37,487 nucleotides of DNA from Bacillota bacterium. Lineage in GTDB: Bacteria > Bacillota > Clostridia > Saccharofermentanales > DTU023. Below, in pieces: positions 25,282-32,355 of this stretch; the first letter of the stretch is position 1; each line of letters begins with the position of its first letter. The translations under genes and the position numbers were made by a program. The stretch is from NCBI GenBank assembly GCA_023389255.1, contig JAEWER010000030.1:1-37487 (forward strand). The letters are read 5' to 3'. The notes under the pieces were generated by a model. That model ran no database searches. It saw only the letters and a list, made by a program, of their open reading frames with translations, and was not told the DNA's origin.

Positions 25282-26160
25282 TTAAGGCATGCTTCTAAAG
25301 CCTTTACCAACAATCTCAGAAGTACTAGTAATCGAGATAAAGGCTTGTGGATCAACTAGGCGGATATAGTTTCTTAATTTAACTGCTTGGTAGCGCGATA
25401 CTACGCAGATAAACACTGTACGTTCTGTTTTATGGTACAGACCATAACCTTTGAAGCAAGTGGCGCTGCGACGTAACTCGTGATTGATATAATTGCCGAT
25501 CTCATCAGGTTTGTTGGTGATGATGGTGAAGCATTTAACTCTGCCGATACCTTCTATCATTGAATCGACCAAGAATGCTTTACAGAGCAGGCCAGCACAG
25601 GAGAAAAGACCTGTTTTAGGTCCAAACAAGGCGAAAGTTGATAGGGTGAATACAGCATCTGTGGCAAGTAAGGCTTTACCAATATCGAGACTGGAATGTT
25701 CCTTGATCAATTTGGCAATAATATCAGTACCACCACTAGAGGCTTGTAGATTGAACAAGATAGCTGAACCTAAAGCTGTTAGTAAAAAGGCGAAAAATAG
25801 TTCTAAGACAGGTTCATCTGTCATTGGTTTATTTTGAGGTATAAATTTTTCGAAAATTGGCAAGATCGCGGTTAGAACAACTGTGGCATAGGTTGTTTTT
25901 ACGCCGAAAGATTTACCAAAGGAAATAAATCCGATTATTAATAACACTACATTGAGTACGGTGTTGATGTAAGTAGGAGAAAAACTGGGTAGCAAGGCGG
26001 AGAAGACGACTGACATACCAGCGACTCCACCCATTACAAAATGGTTCGGGAATTTAAAAAAGTGGATTCCCAAACCCATGATCAGGACACCCACGTTAAT
26101 CAAAAAGAAATCTTTACAGTGTGAACTGGTGATACTGTGCCTAGCTAGCTTCACTTCCAT
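25282..26160 (-). CDS. YitT-family membrane protein (DUF161/DUF2179)
   Basis: The 292-residue protein has five or six membrane helices in residues 18-205. The family hallmarks are NHFVMGGVAGMSVVF and the ASSGGTDIIAKLI loop. A cytoplasmic DUF2179 domain follows at about 215-285 (CFTIITNKPDEIGNYI to AFISITSTSEIVGKGF). Members are common in Firmicutes but their transported substrate or function is not established. It forms a single-gene unit with a near-consensus promoter and its own terminator. GAGGT lies seven bases before the ATG. The family call is firm; no role is assigned. Confidence 0.93.
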   Translation of the reverse strand: MEVKLARHSITSSHCKDFFLINVGVLIMGLGIHFFKFPNHFVMGGVAGMSVVFSALLPSFSPTYINTVLNVVLLIIGFISFGKSFGVKTTYATVVLTAILPIFEKFIPQNKPMTDEPVLELFFAFLLTALGSAILFNLQASSGGTDIIAKLIKEHSSLDIGKALLATDAVFTLSTFALFGPKTGLFSCAGLLCKAFLVDSMIEGIGRVKCFTIITNKPDEIGNYINHELRRSATCFKGYGLYHKTERTVFICVVSRYQAVKLRNYIRLVDPQAFISITSTSEIVGKGFRSMP

Positions 26161-26200
26161 GGTTACCTCAACGTCTCTGTTTACGTGCTAAACTACAGTA

Positions 26201-26229
26201 ATTAAACGGCTAGAGTTTTACTCTGTCAA
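26201..26229 (-). promoter_or_regulatory. Sigma-A promoter of the YitT-family gene
   Basis: On the minus strand TTGACA (26229-26224), a perfect -35, and TTTAAT (26206-26201), five of six, are separated by 17 bases. Transcription would start near 26194, 34 bases before the ATG. The spacer contains an inverted repeat, AGAGT-TTT-ACTCT on the plus strand at 26212-26224, that could be an operator. Confidence 0.75.
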
Positions 26230-26262
26230 TATGACACATTAGTCAAGATTAAGCAGGTAATT

Positions 26263-27168
26263 TTGGACAGTTTACACACTAAAGAATTATTACAACTGTA
26301 TGGCTATGAACCCAAAAAGTCCTTGGGACAAAACTTCCTGATCTCAAACGAGATCACCAGCCAAATTGCTTCATTGGCAGATATTTCGCAGGATGATGTA
26401 ATCATTGAAATTGGTGGAGGCTTAGGTGGTCTGACAACAGAGCTTTTGCAAAGTGGTGCACAGGTAGTTGTAATTGAAATAGATCAGCGTATGCATAAGG
26501 TTTTGGAGGAGAGCGTTGCGAGCAAGTGGAAAAACTGTGTTCTTTTACCACCGACTGATGTCAGAGAGCTAGATTTAGCCAAAGTCGAAACAGTTAGCCA
26601 AGCGCTTGAGCAAGGAAAGCACTTAAAAGTTGTAGCCAACCTACCTTATTACTGCACCTCAGAAGTGTTGCAACAAGTATTGTGTCAAGTGCCCAATTTG
26701 GAACGTTTAGTTGTATTAATACAAAAAGAAGCAGCGCAAAGAGTGAGTGCACAGGTTAATACCAAGCAATATGGTCCGTTGAGTGTGTTGCTACAGCTCT
26801 ATGGCAAAAAGTTAAAACATATTACGGTGCCAGCACACTGTTTTTATCCTCGACCTACAGTAACTTCACAAGTTGTAGCGTGGGAGAAGAGAGCTACAAG
26901 TGAGCTGGCGCCTAAAGATAAAGAAGAGATAGGCAAAGAGAAAAAAGATTTTGCTTGTTTTTTGGCAAATGCTTTTGCCTACCGCAGAAAGCGTTTAATG
27001 AAGAATTTGAGCTTAGCCTATCCAGCATTAACTCTGCAGACAATCGAGAGTGTCTGGCAGTGTCTAGGTCTTGCTTTGGAAGCTAGAGCAGAGCAGATAA
27101 CACCAGAGCAATTCAAACAGATTTATCTAGCCCTGAAAAGTGGGTTAAGAAAAGAGGAAATATGTTAG
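26263..27168 (+). CDS. rsmA: RsmA/KsgA, 16S rRNA dimethyladenosine methyltransferase
   Basis: RsmA dimethylates the two adjacent adenines near the 3' end of 16S rRNA during late 30S assembly. The family opening KSLGQNFLIS, the SAM motif IEIGGGLGGLT (about 48-58) and the catalytic NLPYY (126-130) are all present. The C-terminal helical region ends near 295. The start is a TTG, with AGGTAA five bases before it. The later ATG would remove the conserved N-terminus. There is a short charged insertion near residue 220 (ELAPKDKEEIGKEKKD). The gene overlaps dut by seven bases. Confidence 0.95.
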   Translation: MDSLHTKELLQLYGYEPKKSLGQNFLISNEITSQIASLADISQDDVIIEIGGGLGGLTTELLQSGAQVVVIEIDQRMHKVLEESVASKWKNCVLLPPTDVRELDLAKVETVSQALEQGKHLKVVANLPYYCTSEVLQQVLCQVPNLERLVVLIQKEAAQRVSAQVNTKQYGPLSVLLQLYGKKLKHITVPAHCFYPRPTVTSQVVAWEKRATSELAPKDKEEIGKEKKDFACFLANAFAYRRKRLMKNLSLAYPALTLQTIESVWQCLGLALEARAEQITPEQFKQIYLALKSGLRKEEIC

Positions 27169-27797
27169 AGAACGTCAAAACATTTATTGAAATTGATGAG
27201 ATGGAATTACCCAGTTATTCATCACTGGAGGCTGCTGGTTGTGATGTTAGAGCCAATGCAGATGTAGTGATTTTGCCTGGAGAAACCAAGATTGTGCCGA
27301 CCGGCTTTAAGCTCGCTATAGAACCAGGCTATGAAGTGCAGGTTCGCCCACGTAGTGGCTTGTCTCTAAAAACATGGTTGCGCATTCCTAATTCCCCCGG
27401 AACGATTGATTCTGACTATCGCCATGAATGTGGTGTAATAGTACAAAATCAGTTCACCTCTGCAACTTTGCAGGACTTGTTGCTCCGCAAGCCAGAATTG
27501 GCGCAAGAATTAGACGCAAAATATCAAGCAGTTGATTTGCTCAATTTTTATCAAAAACGTGGTTGGTCAACTGAGAGTTTACAAAAACTACTGGTTGAAA
27601 ACCCTAGCTTAAATACTAATAAAGTGTACTTGGATGCTAAAGGTAACCCTTTCGGCACTTTGTATATCGAACGAGGAGAGCGCATTGCCCAAATGGTATT
27701 GTGCAAAGTAGAGCGCATGGAATTTGTGCAACATGAAGATGTGAGCAAGATTGGCAATAATCGTGGTGGTGGCTACGGCTCAACTGGTGTCAAGTAA
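27162..27797 (+). CDS. dut: dUTPase with a large internal insertion
   Basis: dUTPase hydrolyses dUTP to dUMP and pyrophosphate, keeping uracil out of DNA and feeding thymidylate synthesis. All five trimeric dUTPase motifs are present: AAGCDVRA (24-31), RPRSGLSLK (62-70), GTIDSDYRHE (80-89), GERIAQMVL (172-180) and NNRGGGYGSTG (199-209). Motif III has His in place of the usual Gly before Glu. Between motifs III and IV, where family members have about ten residues, there are about 75 (97-171), predicted mostly helical. This takes the protein to 211 residues instead of about 145. The insertion contains two similar blocks, LQDLLLRKPEL and LQKLLVENPSL. The enzyme is probably active; the role of the insert is unknown. 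Confidence 0.88.
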   Translation: MLENVKTFIEIDEMELPSYSSLEAAGCDVRANADVVILPGETKIVPTGFKLAIEPGYEVQVRPRSGLSLKTWLRIPNSPGTIDSDYRHECGVIVQNQFTSATLQDLLLRKPELAQELDAKYQAVDLLNFYQKRGWSTESLQKLLVENPSLNTNKVYLDAKGNPFGTLYIERGERIAQMVLCKVERMEFVQHEDVSKIGNNRGGGYGSTGVK

Positions 27798-27815
27798 CTA
27801 GCTTGCTAGTTACTT
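27792..27815. terminator. Hairpin between convergent dut and tsaD
   Basis: AAGTAACTAG (27792-27801) pairs perfectly with CTAGTTACTT (27806-27815) around a CTTG loop. The dut stop codon lies inside the stem. The T-content downstream is low (GTTATATTG), so it may slow rather than fully stop transcription. It lies between convergent genes. Confidence 0.55.
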
Positions 27816-27867
27816 GTTATATTGTCTGAGATTTGCTAAAGCAATACGCAGAGTCACACCAGTTTCG

Positions 27868-28902
27868 TTAATTAATATTGGCTAATGACATAGTTGCCAT
27901 GGGGTTAAAAGAAGTATCGGCAAAATTTTTTGCACAGTAAGCATGGTAACCTTGAGCAGCGATCATGGCAGCATTATCCGTGCAAAAGGCTAAGGGTGGA
28001 ATCGATAGTTCGTAGCCTAATTTTTGACACTCTTGTACAGCATGAGTACGTAGATAGGAATTGGCTGAAACTCCTCCGGCGATTACAGCTTTTTGGTAGC
28101 CTGTTGCTTGCAAAGCTTGAAAAAAGTGTTCCAGCAAAGTGTCACATACAGCTTTTTGGAAAGAGGCACAGATGTCCTCTATAGGTATCGTTTGTCCCTG
28201 CATGCGTAACTTGTTGAGATGATTGAGTGTTGCTGTTTTGATGCCAGAAAAAGAATAGTCGAATGATTCACTAAACTTAGTGTGGGGGAGAGCGAGATAG
28301 TTCTCATTGCCATTCTTTGCTAGTTGATCAACGATGGGACCACCTGGATAACCGATACCCATCTCACGTGCAATTTTGTCAAATGCTTCGCCTGGAGCAT
28401 CGTCTCTCGTACGTGCCAGGATGCGAAAGTGTGTGTAATCAACAACTTCTACGATGTGGCTATGAGCACCTGAAACAATTAAGGCTAAGTAGGGAGGCTT
28501 AATTGCGTTTTCAGTCAAATAATTGGCAGCAATGTGACCTGCTAAATGATGGATCGCCAACAGCGGCTTATTAGCACAAAAAGCTAGCGTTTTGGCAGCT
28601 GTTACACCTACCAACAAGGAACCGATTAATCCGGGACCCTGAGTTACAGCAATGGCATCGATATCAGACAAATCAATTCCAGCATCAGCTAGAGCTTGGT
28701 TAATCACTGGTAAAATGTATTGCACATGTTGCCTAGAAGCTATTTCGGGTACAACGCCACCGAATTGACGATGAATACTGGCAGAAGAAGCAATAACATA
28801 GCTCAAAACTTCAGTTCCGTTTTTGACTACGGAGGCAGCAGTTTCATCACAAGATGATTCAATACCTAAAATTAAAACTGGTTGATTTGTCAAATTATCC
28901 AT
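27868..28902 (-). CDS. tsaD: TsaD, tRNA threonylcarbamoyladenosine transferase subunit
   Basis: TsaD, with TsaB and TsaE, transfers the threonylcarbamoyl group to A37 of ANN-decoding tRNAs. The ASKHA-fold opening ILGIESSCDETAASV, the metal motif HHLAGH, VSGAHSHIVEV, GYPGGPIVD and AGGVSANSYLR are all present. The frame is also open from a GTG at 28917, but neither start has a Shine-Dalgarno site. The ATG at 28902 gives 344 residues. It sits six bases after a TATTAT (28914-28909) that could be its -10, so the mRNA may be leaderless. tsaB and tsaE are not in the window. Confidence 0.95.
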   Translation of the reverse strand: MDNLTNQPVLILGIESSCDETAASVVKNGTEVLSYVIASSASIHRQFGGVVPEIASRQHVQYILPVINQALADAGIDLSDIDAIAVTQGPGLIGSLLVGVTAAKTLAFCANKPLLAIHHLAGHIAANYLTENAIKPPYLALIVSGAHSHIVEVVDYTHFRILARTRDDAPGEAFDKIAREMGIGYPGGPIVDQLAKNGNENYLALPHTKFSESFDYSFSGIKTATLNHLNKLRMQGQTIPIEDICASFQKAVCDTLLEHFFQALQATGYQKAVIAGGVSANSYLRTHAVQECQKLGYELSIPPLAFCTDNAAMIAAQGYHAYCAKNFADTSFNPMATMSLANIN

Positions 28903-28913
28903 AGACGTATAAT
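28887..28913 (+). promoter_or_regulatory. Promoter of the alpha/beta-hydrolase-like gene
   Basis: TATAAT (28908-28913) is preceded by TTGTCA (28887-28892) with a short 15-base spacer. An alternative TTGATT lies at 28882 with a 20-base spacer. Transcription would start near 28920, 27 bases before the ATG. The -10 overlaps on the other strand a TATTAT in front of tsaD, so the divergent promoters may exclude each other. Confidence 0.4.
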
Positions 28914-28946
28914 ACACTTAGTAGAAAGCTGAGGAGTTAATTTTAC

Positions 28947-29978
28947 ATGAGCACGAATTTTGTTGACAGTTATCGTACACCGAAACGTAGTTTCCCGTGG
29001 AAAAAGGTGCTCATAGCTTTCTTCATATTTCTTGCCTTGATTGGCCTATATGTAGCTTACAGTGTTTTTGCCACAGCCGACAATTTGATGCGTCGAGAAA
29101 GTGGAGAACGTAACCCATTTGCAACTAATATGATGCCCACCCACGATGAATTAAACTTCTATTCTTTAGATGAGGCAACCCAGCTTAATGGCTGGTTTTT
29201 TCGGGGTAATAAATATCCAGCTCTCGGGAATATTTTAATCGTCCATAACAATGGTGATAGTAAAGCGCAATTCGGCTTAAAAACAGGTGATTTATACCGT
29301 AATCTGCAAGAAGAGGGCTACAATGTGTTCGCTTTCGACTTGCAACATAGCGGTAATTCTGGTGGAGAGCTTTCTGGTTTTGGCTACTTTGAATATGAGG
29401 ACGTGATAGCTGCCATGCAGACCATCAAAAAGCTGACAGGTAGTACAGATTTTGTGCTCTTTGGTATTGGTACTGGTTGTAATGCAAGCCTTTTTGCTTA
29501 TGATCAATTACCGAGTAAAGATACTCCCCGTGAAAAACTGACTGAACAACAAAAGAAAATTAATGTTAGCAGAGAAGATATCAAGGCATTTATCTTTGAT
29601 ACACCAGTAGCCAAGGCAAGTGACTACATAAAAGCCGAGATTCCACAAGATAATTTTTATCAAAAATATGTCTTGCGCAAACTAGTTCCCCAAGCGGTCA
29701 AAATGTCTTCTGGTAGTAGTGAAACAGATAATCTGCTTCCGTTCTATAGCAGTATTACTATTCCCATGCTATTGATGGCAAATTCCGATGATCAATTTTT
29801 AGAACAAGACGATATAACAGCAGTCTTTAATGAACGTATTCGTTTACTGCCTAGTCAAACAGCGACTAAAGTATTTCAGCAGACTGGACATCTCAATGCT
29901 TATCGCCATCAGGCAGAGGAGTACATAGATCAGCTCAATGCATTTTTGGACCGTTGGCTGGGGGAAACTGAACAATAG
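28947..29978 (+). CDS. Membrane-anchored alpha/beta-hydrolase-like protein, nucleophile Ser replaced by Gly
   Basis: One membrane helix (about residues 19-40) is followed by an exported alpha/beta-hydrolase fold. The fold shows NILIVHNNGDS, the NVFAFDLQHSGNSGG strand, DFVLFGIGTGCNAS, IPMLLMANSDDQF and TGHLNAY. Related FrsA/YqkD-type hydrolases have GxSxG at the nucleophile elbow; here it reads GIGTG, so the Ser position is Gly175. The acid (Asp281 or Asp282) and His315 are kept. One base change (AGT to GGT) explains the difference. Esterase or peptidase activity by the usual route is unlikely. GAGG about 12 bases upstream is the nearest ribosome-site-like sequence. No function is assigned. 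Confidence 0.78.
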   Translation: MSTNFVDSYRTPKRSFPWKKVLIAFFIFLALIGLYVAYSVFATADNLMRRESGERNPFATNMMPTHDELNFYSLDEATQLNGWFFRGNKYPALGNILIVHNNGDSKAQFGLKTGDLYRNLQEEGYNVFAFDLQHSGNSGGELSGFGYFEYEDVIAAMQTIKKLTGSTDFVLFGIGTGCNASLFAYDQLPSKDTPREKLTEQQKKINVSREDIKAFIFDTPVAKASDYIKAEIPQDNFYQKYVLRKLVPQAVKMSSGSSETDNLLPFYSSITIPMLLMANSDDQFLEQDDITAVFNERIRLLPSQTATKVFQQTGHLNAYRHQAEEYIDQLNAFLDRWLGETEQ

Positions 29979-30007
29979 GTTTATCTGCGCAAACGTGATT
30001 ATGCTAT

Positions 30008-30013
30008 TATAAT
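30008..30013 (+). promoter_or_regulatory. -10 element ahead of efp
   Basis: A perfect TATAAT lies 79 bases before the efp ATG. No good -35 stands at 16-18 bases. A TTATCT at 29981 is too far. The leader that would follow includes an 8-base-pair hairpin (30061-30080) directly before the ribosome site GGGAGGA. Confidence 0.35.
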
Positions 30014-30091
30014 TAACTATGTTGCAGGCATCTGCTTGCGATTTTAATGTGCAATAAATTAAATCATTAGCAAATGATTTTGGGAGGAAAT

Positions 30092-30655
30092 ATGATTAGT
30101 GCAGGCGATTTTCGCAATGGTGTAACTTTCGAAATGGATGGACAAGTTTTCCAAGTAGTAGAGTTTCAACATGTTAAACCTGGTAAAGGTGCAGCTTTTG
30201 TGCGTACCAAGTACCGCAACGTTAAGACAGGTGCCGTGGTAGAACGTAGTTTTTCACCCAATGATAAGTATCAAGAAGCTCAGCTAGAGCGTAAAGATAT
30301 GGCTTATCTGTATAACGATGGTGATCTTTATTACTTTATGGATAACGAAACTTTCGATCAATTACCCATGACTGCAGCTCAATTAGGTGATGGTTTGCGC
30401 TTCCTAAAAGAGAACATGGTTTGTCGAGTTCTTTCCTACAAAGGTGAAATTTTTGGGGTTGAATTACCTTTCTTCGTTGAATTATTGGTTACTGAAGCTG
30501 AACCCGGTGTTAAGGGTGATACCGCACAGAATGCAACCAAAAACTGCATTGTAGAAACAGGGGCTCAATTACGTGTACCACTCTTTGTAAAAGAAGGAGA
30601 TATCATCCGTATTGATACCCGTACGGGAGACTATATGGAGCGTGTCAAACAATAA
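30092..30655 (+). CDS. efp: Elongation factor P
   Basis: EF-P relieves ribosome stalling at polyproline. The three beta-barrel domains are present: MISAGDFRNGVTFEMDG, the central PMTAAQLGDGLRFL region and the C-terminal EGDIIRIDTRTGDYMERV. The modifiable Lys32 is at the tip of the loop HVKPGKGAAF. The frame is open from an ATG at 30074, but GGGAGGA lies five bases before the ATG at 30092, and the resulting N-terminus matches the family. The 187-residue length is typical. In many sporulating Firmicutes the spoIIIA operon lies in this neighbourhood; here asp23 follows directly. Confidence 0.97.
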   Translation: MISAGDFRNGVTFEMDGQVFQVVEFQHVKPGKGAAFVRTKYRNVKTGAVVERSFSPNDKYQEAQLERKDMAYLYNDGDLYYFMDNETFDQLPMTAAQLGDGLRFLKENMVCRVLSYKGEIFGVELPFFVELLVTEAEPGVKGDTAQNATKNCIVETGAQLRVPLFVKEGDIIRIDTRTGDYMERVKQ

Positions 30656-30730
30656 GTTATTGATATCGCTATAGATATACAGTGAATGAATAGAGGCGAG
30701 CAAAACATATCCATCAAAGGTGAAAGGACT

Positions 30731-31063
30731 ATGTCGCGTGGTTTTGTTGCACAATACGCAGCAGAAGCAGCTCGGCAGGTTGATGGGGTGTGCGATTTAG
30801 CTGGCGGTCTAGTGATGACTTTGAAAGACGCTATTGTTGGTAAACAAGACAGCAATGGTGTCACAGTTAGTTTCAGCACTGACAATCCAGAGCTTGTGAG
30901 CATTAATATCTATCCTGTAGCTTACTTTGGTTATGTTTTGCCCGATATCGCTTGGAATATTCAGGAAGAAGTAAAAAAAGCGGTTGAAGATTTCACTGGG
31001 TTAGTAGTTAAAGCTGTTAATGTAGAGGTTGTAGCTGTGGTGAAGAAAGGAGTAGAAGCATGA
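30731..31063 (+). CDS. Asp23/Gls24-family envelope stress protein
   Basis: A small cytosolic Asp23 (DUF322, YloU/YqhY-like) protein that in Staphylococcus is tethered beneath the membrane by AmaP. The protein has about 110 residues with the core GVCDLAGGLVMTLKDAIVG, INIYPVAYFGYVLPDIAWNIQEEVKKAVEDFTGL and VNVEVVAV. The frame is open from an ATG at 30686, but GAAAGG precedes the ATG at 30731, which fits the family start. Its stop overlaps the amaP start (ATGA). The adjoining anchor supports a role in envelope stress and lipid or wall homeostasis, as known for Asp23. Confidence 0.88.
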   Translation: MSRGFVAQYAAEAARQVDGVCDLAGGLVMTLKDAIVGKQDSNGVTVSFSTDNPELVSINIYPVAYFGYVLPDIAWNIQEEVKKAVEDFTGLVVKAVNVEVVAVVKKGVEA

Positions 31064-31611
31064 ATCGTTGGGGAAGAATAGCCCTCACCTTTTTTGCCTT
31101 TTTAGCGGTGATTAGCAGTTTGCTCTTGATTTTAGCAATGCTTAGTCGAAGCATACTCAATAGCTTGATCACAGTACTGGTTACTACCGCTAGTGAAAGT
31201 GGTAGTCGTCTAACTTTACTCTTGCTATGTCTGTTTATAGCAATAACTGGCTTGATTACTCTGTCGTATGCAGTACTGGGTGCAAGAATGCGTAGAGCAC
31301 ACATTCAAGAAACCAATTTAGGTAACATCGATGTATCTACTGATGCCCTGGAAAGCATTGCCTTGAATGCTACCAAAGCTGCACAAGCTGGTGTTAAGAG
31401 CGCCCGCTCTCGAATCACCGCAACCAAGGATAGTAAACTTTGTATTTATCTGAGTGTTATGACCTATCCTGATGTAGAATTGCCTGCCATGATGAATAAA
31501 GTACAAGAACGCGTGCGCAAAGATATTGAGCGATATACCGGCATTGAAGTTGCTGAAGTACAAGTTAAAGTAGCGAGTGTTGAAGCTATTGCAGCCCGTG
31601 TCGAGAGATAA
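31060..31611 (+). CDS. amaP: AmaP, membrane anchor for Asp23
   Basis: AmaP-type proteins hold Asp23 at the membrane. Two membrane helices form a hairpin (about residues 7-29 and 50-72). A cytosolic domain (about 75-183) follows, itself similar to Asp23-type folds, with DSKLCIYLSVMTYPDVELP and ERYTGIEVAEVQVKV. The 183-residue length is normal. It is translationally coupled to asp23 through a four-base overlap, and DUF2273 follows after three bases. This trio is a known firmicute arrangement. Confidence 0.88.
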   Translation: MNRWGRIALTFFAFLAVISSLLLILAMLSRSILNSLITVLVTTASESGSRLTLLLLCLFIAITGLITLSYAVLGARMRRAHIQETNLGNIDVSTDALESIALNATKAAQAGVKSARSRITATKDSKLCIYLSVMTYPDVELPAMMNKVQERVRKDIERYTGIEVAEVQVKVASVEAIAARVER

Positions 31612-31614
31612 GCT

Positions 31615-31860
31615 ATGTCAGAAAATAAACGCTTTTTTCGCAATCTCTTCGAAAATCTACATGGTTCAGGTGCGGGGAGGATAGGTGCAATAATTGCTTT
31701 TGTAATAGCTTTACTTTTAGTGATTTTTGGTATTTGGAAAACTCTATTTATTTTGTTGATGACCTTAGCAGGTTTTTTTATTGGAGCGAGATACTTTACG
31801 CAAAAAGAAACCTTACGCAATTTATTGGATAAACTATTCCCACCGGGTAAATTTAGATAG
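31615..31860 (+). CDS. DUF2273 small membrane protein
   Basis: An 81-residue protein with a basic N-terminus, two membrane helices (about 22-43 and 44-62) and a basic C-terminus. The motif of the first helix, GRIGAIIAFVIALLLVIFGIW, together with its position after amaP, identifies the DUF2273 family. That family is regularly encoded with Asp23 and AmaP proteins. It probably belongs to the same membrane complex; its own biochemical role is not known. Confidence 0.87.
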   Translation: MSENKRFFRNLFENLHGSGAGRIGAIIAFVIALLLVIFGIWKTLFILLMTLAGFFIGARYFTQKETLRNLLDKLFPPGKFR

Positions 31861-31882
31861 ACAGGTTCAACCGAAAATAATA

Positions 31883-31906
31883 AGAAGAACGCATAGAAGA
31901 ACACAT
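31883..31906 (+). repeat. 12-base tandem duplication before nusB
   Basis: AGAAGAACGCAT (31883-31894) is followed directly by AGAAGAACACAT (31895-31906), eleven of twelve bases identical. It fills much of the 57-base gap between the DUF2273 gene and nusB. It is purine-rich on the coding strand and lies just before a weak ribosome site. Confidence 0.7.
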
Positions 31907-31917
31907 AAGAGATAGAT

Positions 31918-32355
31918 ATGGCAATTTCAAGACAAAATCTGCGTGAACATTTAATTTCAGTACTCTACATTGCTGGCGTCCGTGATGATCTGAGTTTTGC
32001 TGAGGTATTAAAGAATTATTGTGAGGAGCATGATCCCAAGCTTTTGCGAGATCAGTTTTTTCAGAGTACAGCGAAGAACATTAATGAGCAACAAGAGAAG
32101 CTGGATAAGATTATCAAAAAATACATGCAAAACTGGAATTTTGAAAGAAATCCGCTCCTGGATAGATGTATCTTGCGTCTTGGTTGCTACGAATTATTAT
32201 CTAGTGACACGCCTCCCAATGTTGCATTAGCAGAAGCAGTAAGATTAGCAAATCGTTTTTGTGCAGATGATTCACATAGTTATATAAACGGCATTTTGGC
32301 TTCTATCAACAAAAAAGAGCAACGCTTTTCAGATGCACCTCAGTGTGATGAATAG
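31918..32355 (+). CDS. nusB: NusB, transcription antitermination factor
   Basis: NusB binds boxA RNA with NusE (S10) to protect rRNA operon transcription from termination. The all-helical fold shows SRQNLREHLISVLYIAG at the start. The signature NPLLDRCILRLGCYELL follows, and then PPNVALAEAVRLANRFCADDSHSYINGIL. The length of 145 is normal. The ribosome site is weak (AAGAGATAG). The xseA ATG follows its stop with no gap. Confidence 0.94.
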   Translation: MAISRQNLREHLISVLYIAGVRDDLSFAEVLKNYCEEHDPKLLRDQFFQSTAKNINEQQEKLDKIIKKYMQNWNFERNPLLDRCILRLGCYELLSSDTPPNVALAEAVRLANRFCADDSHSYINGILASINKKEQRFSDAPQCDE

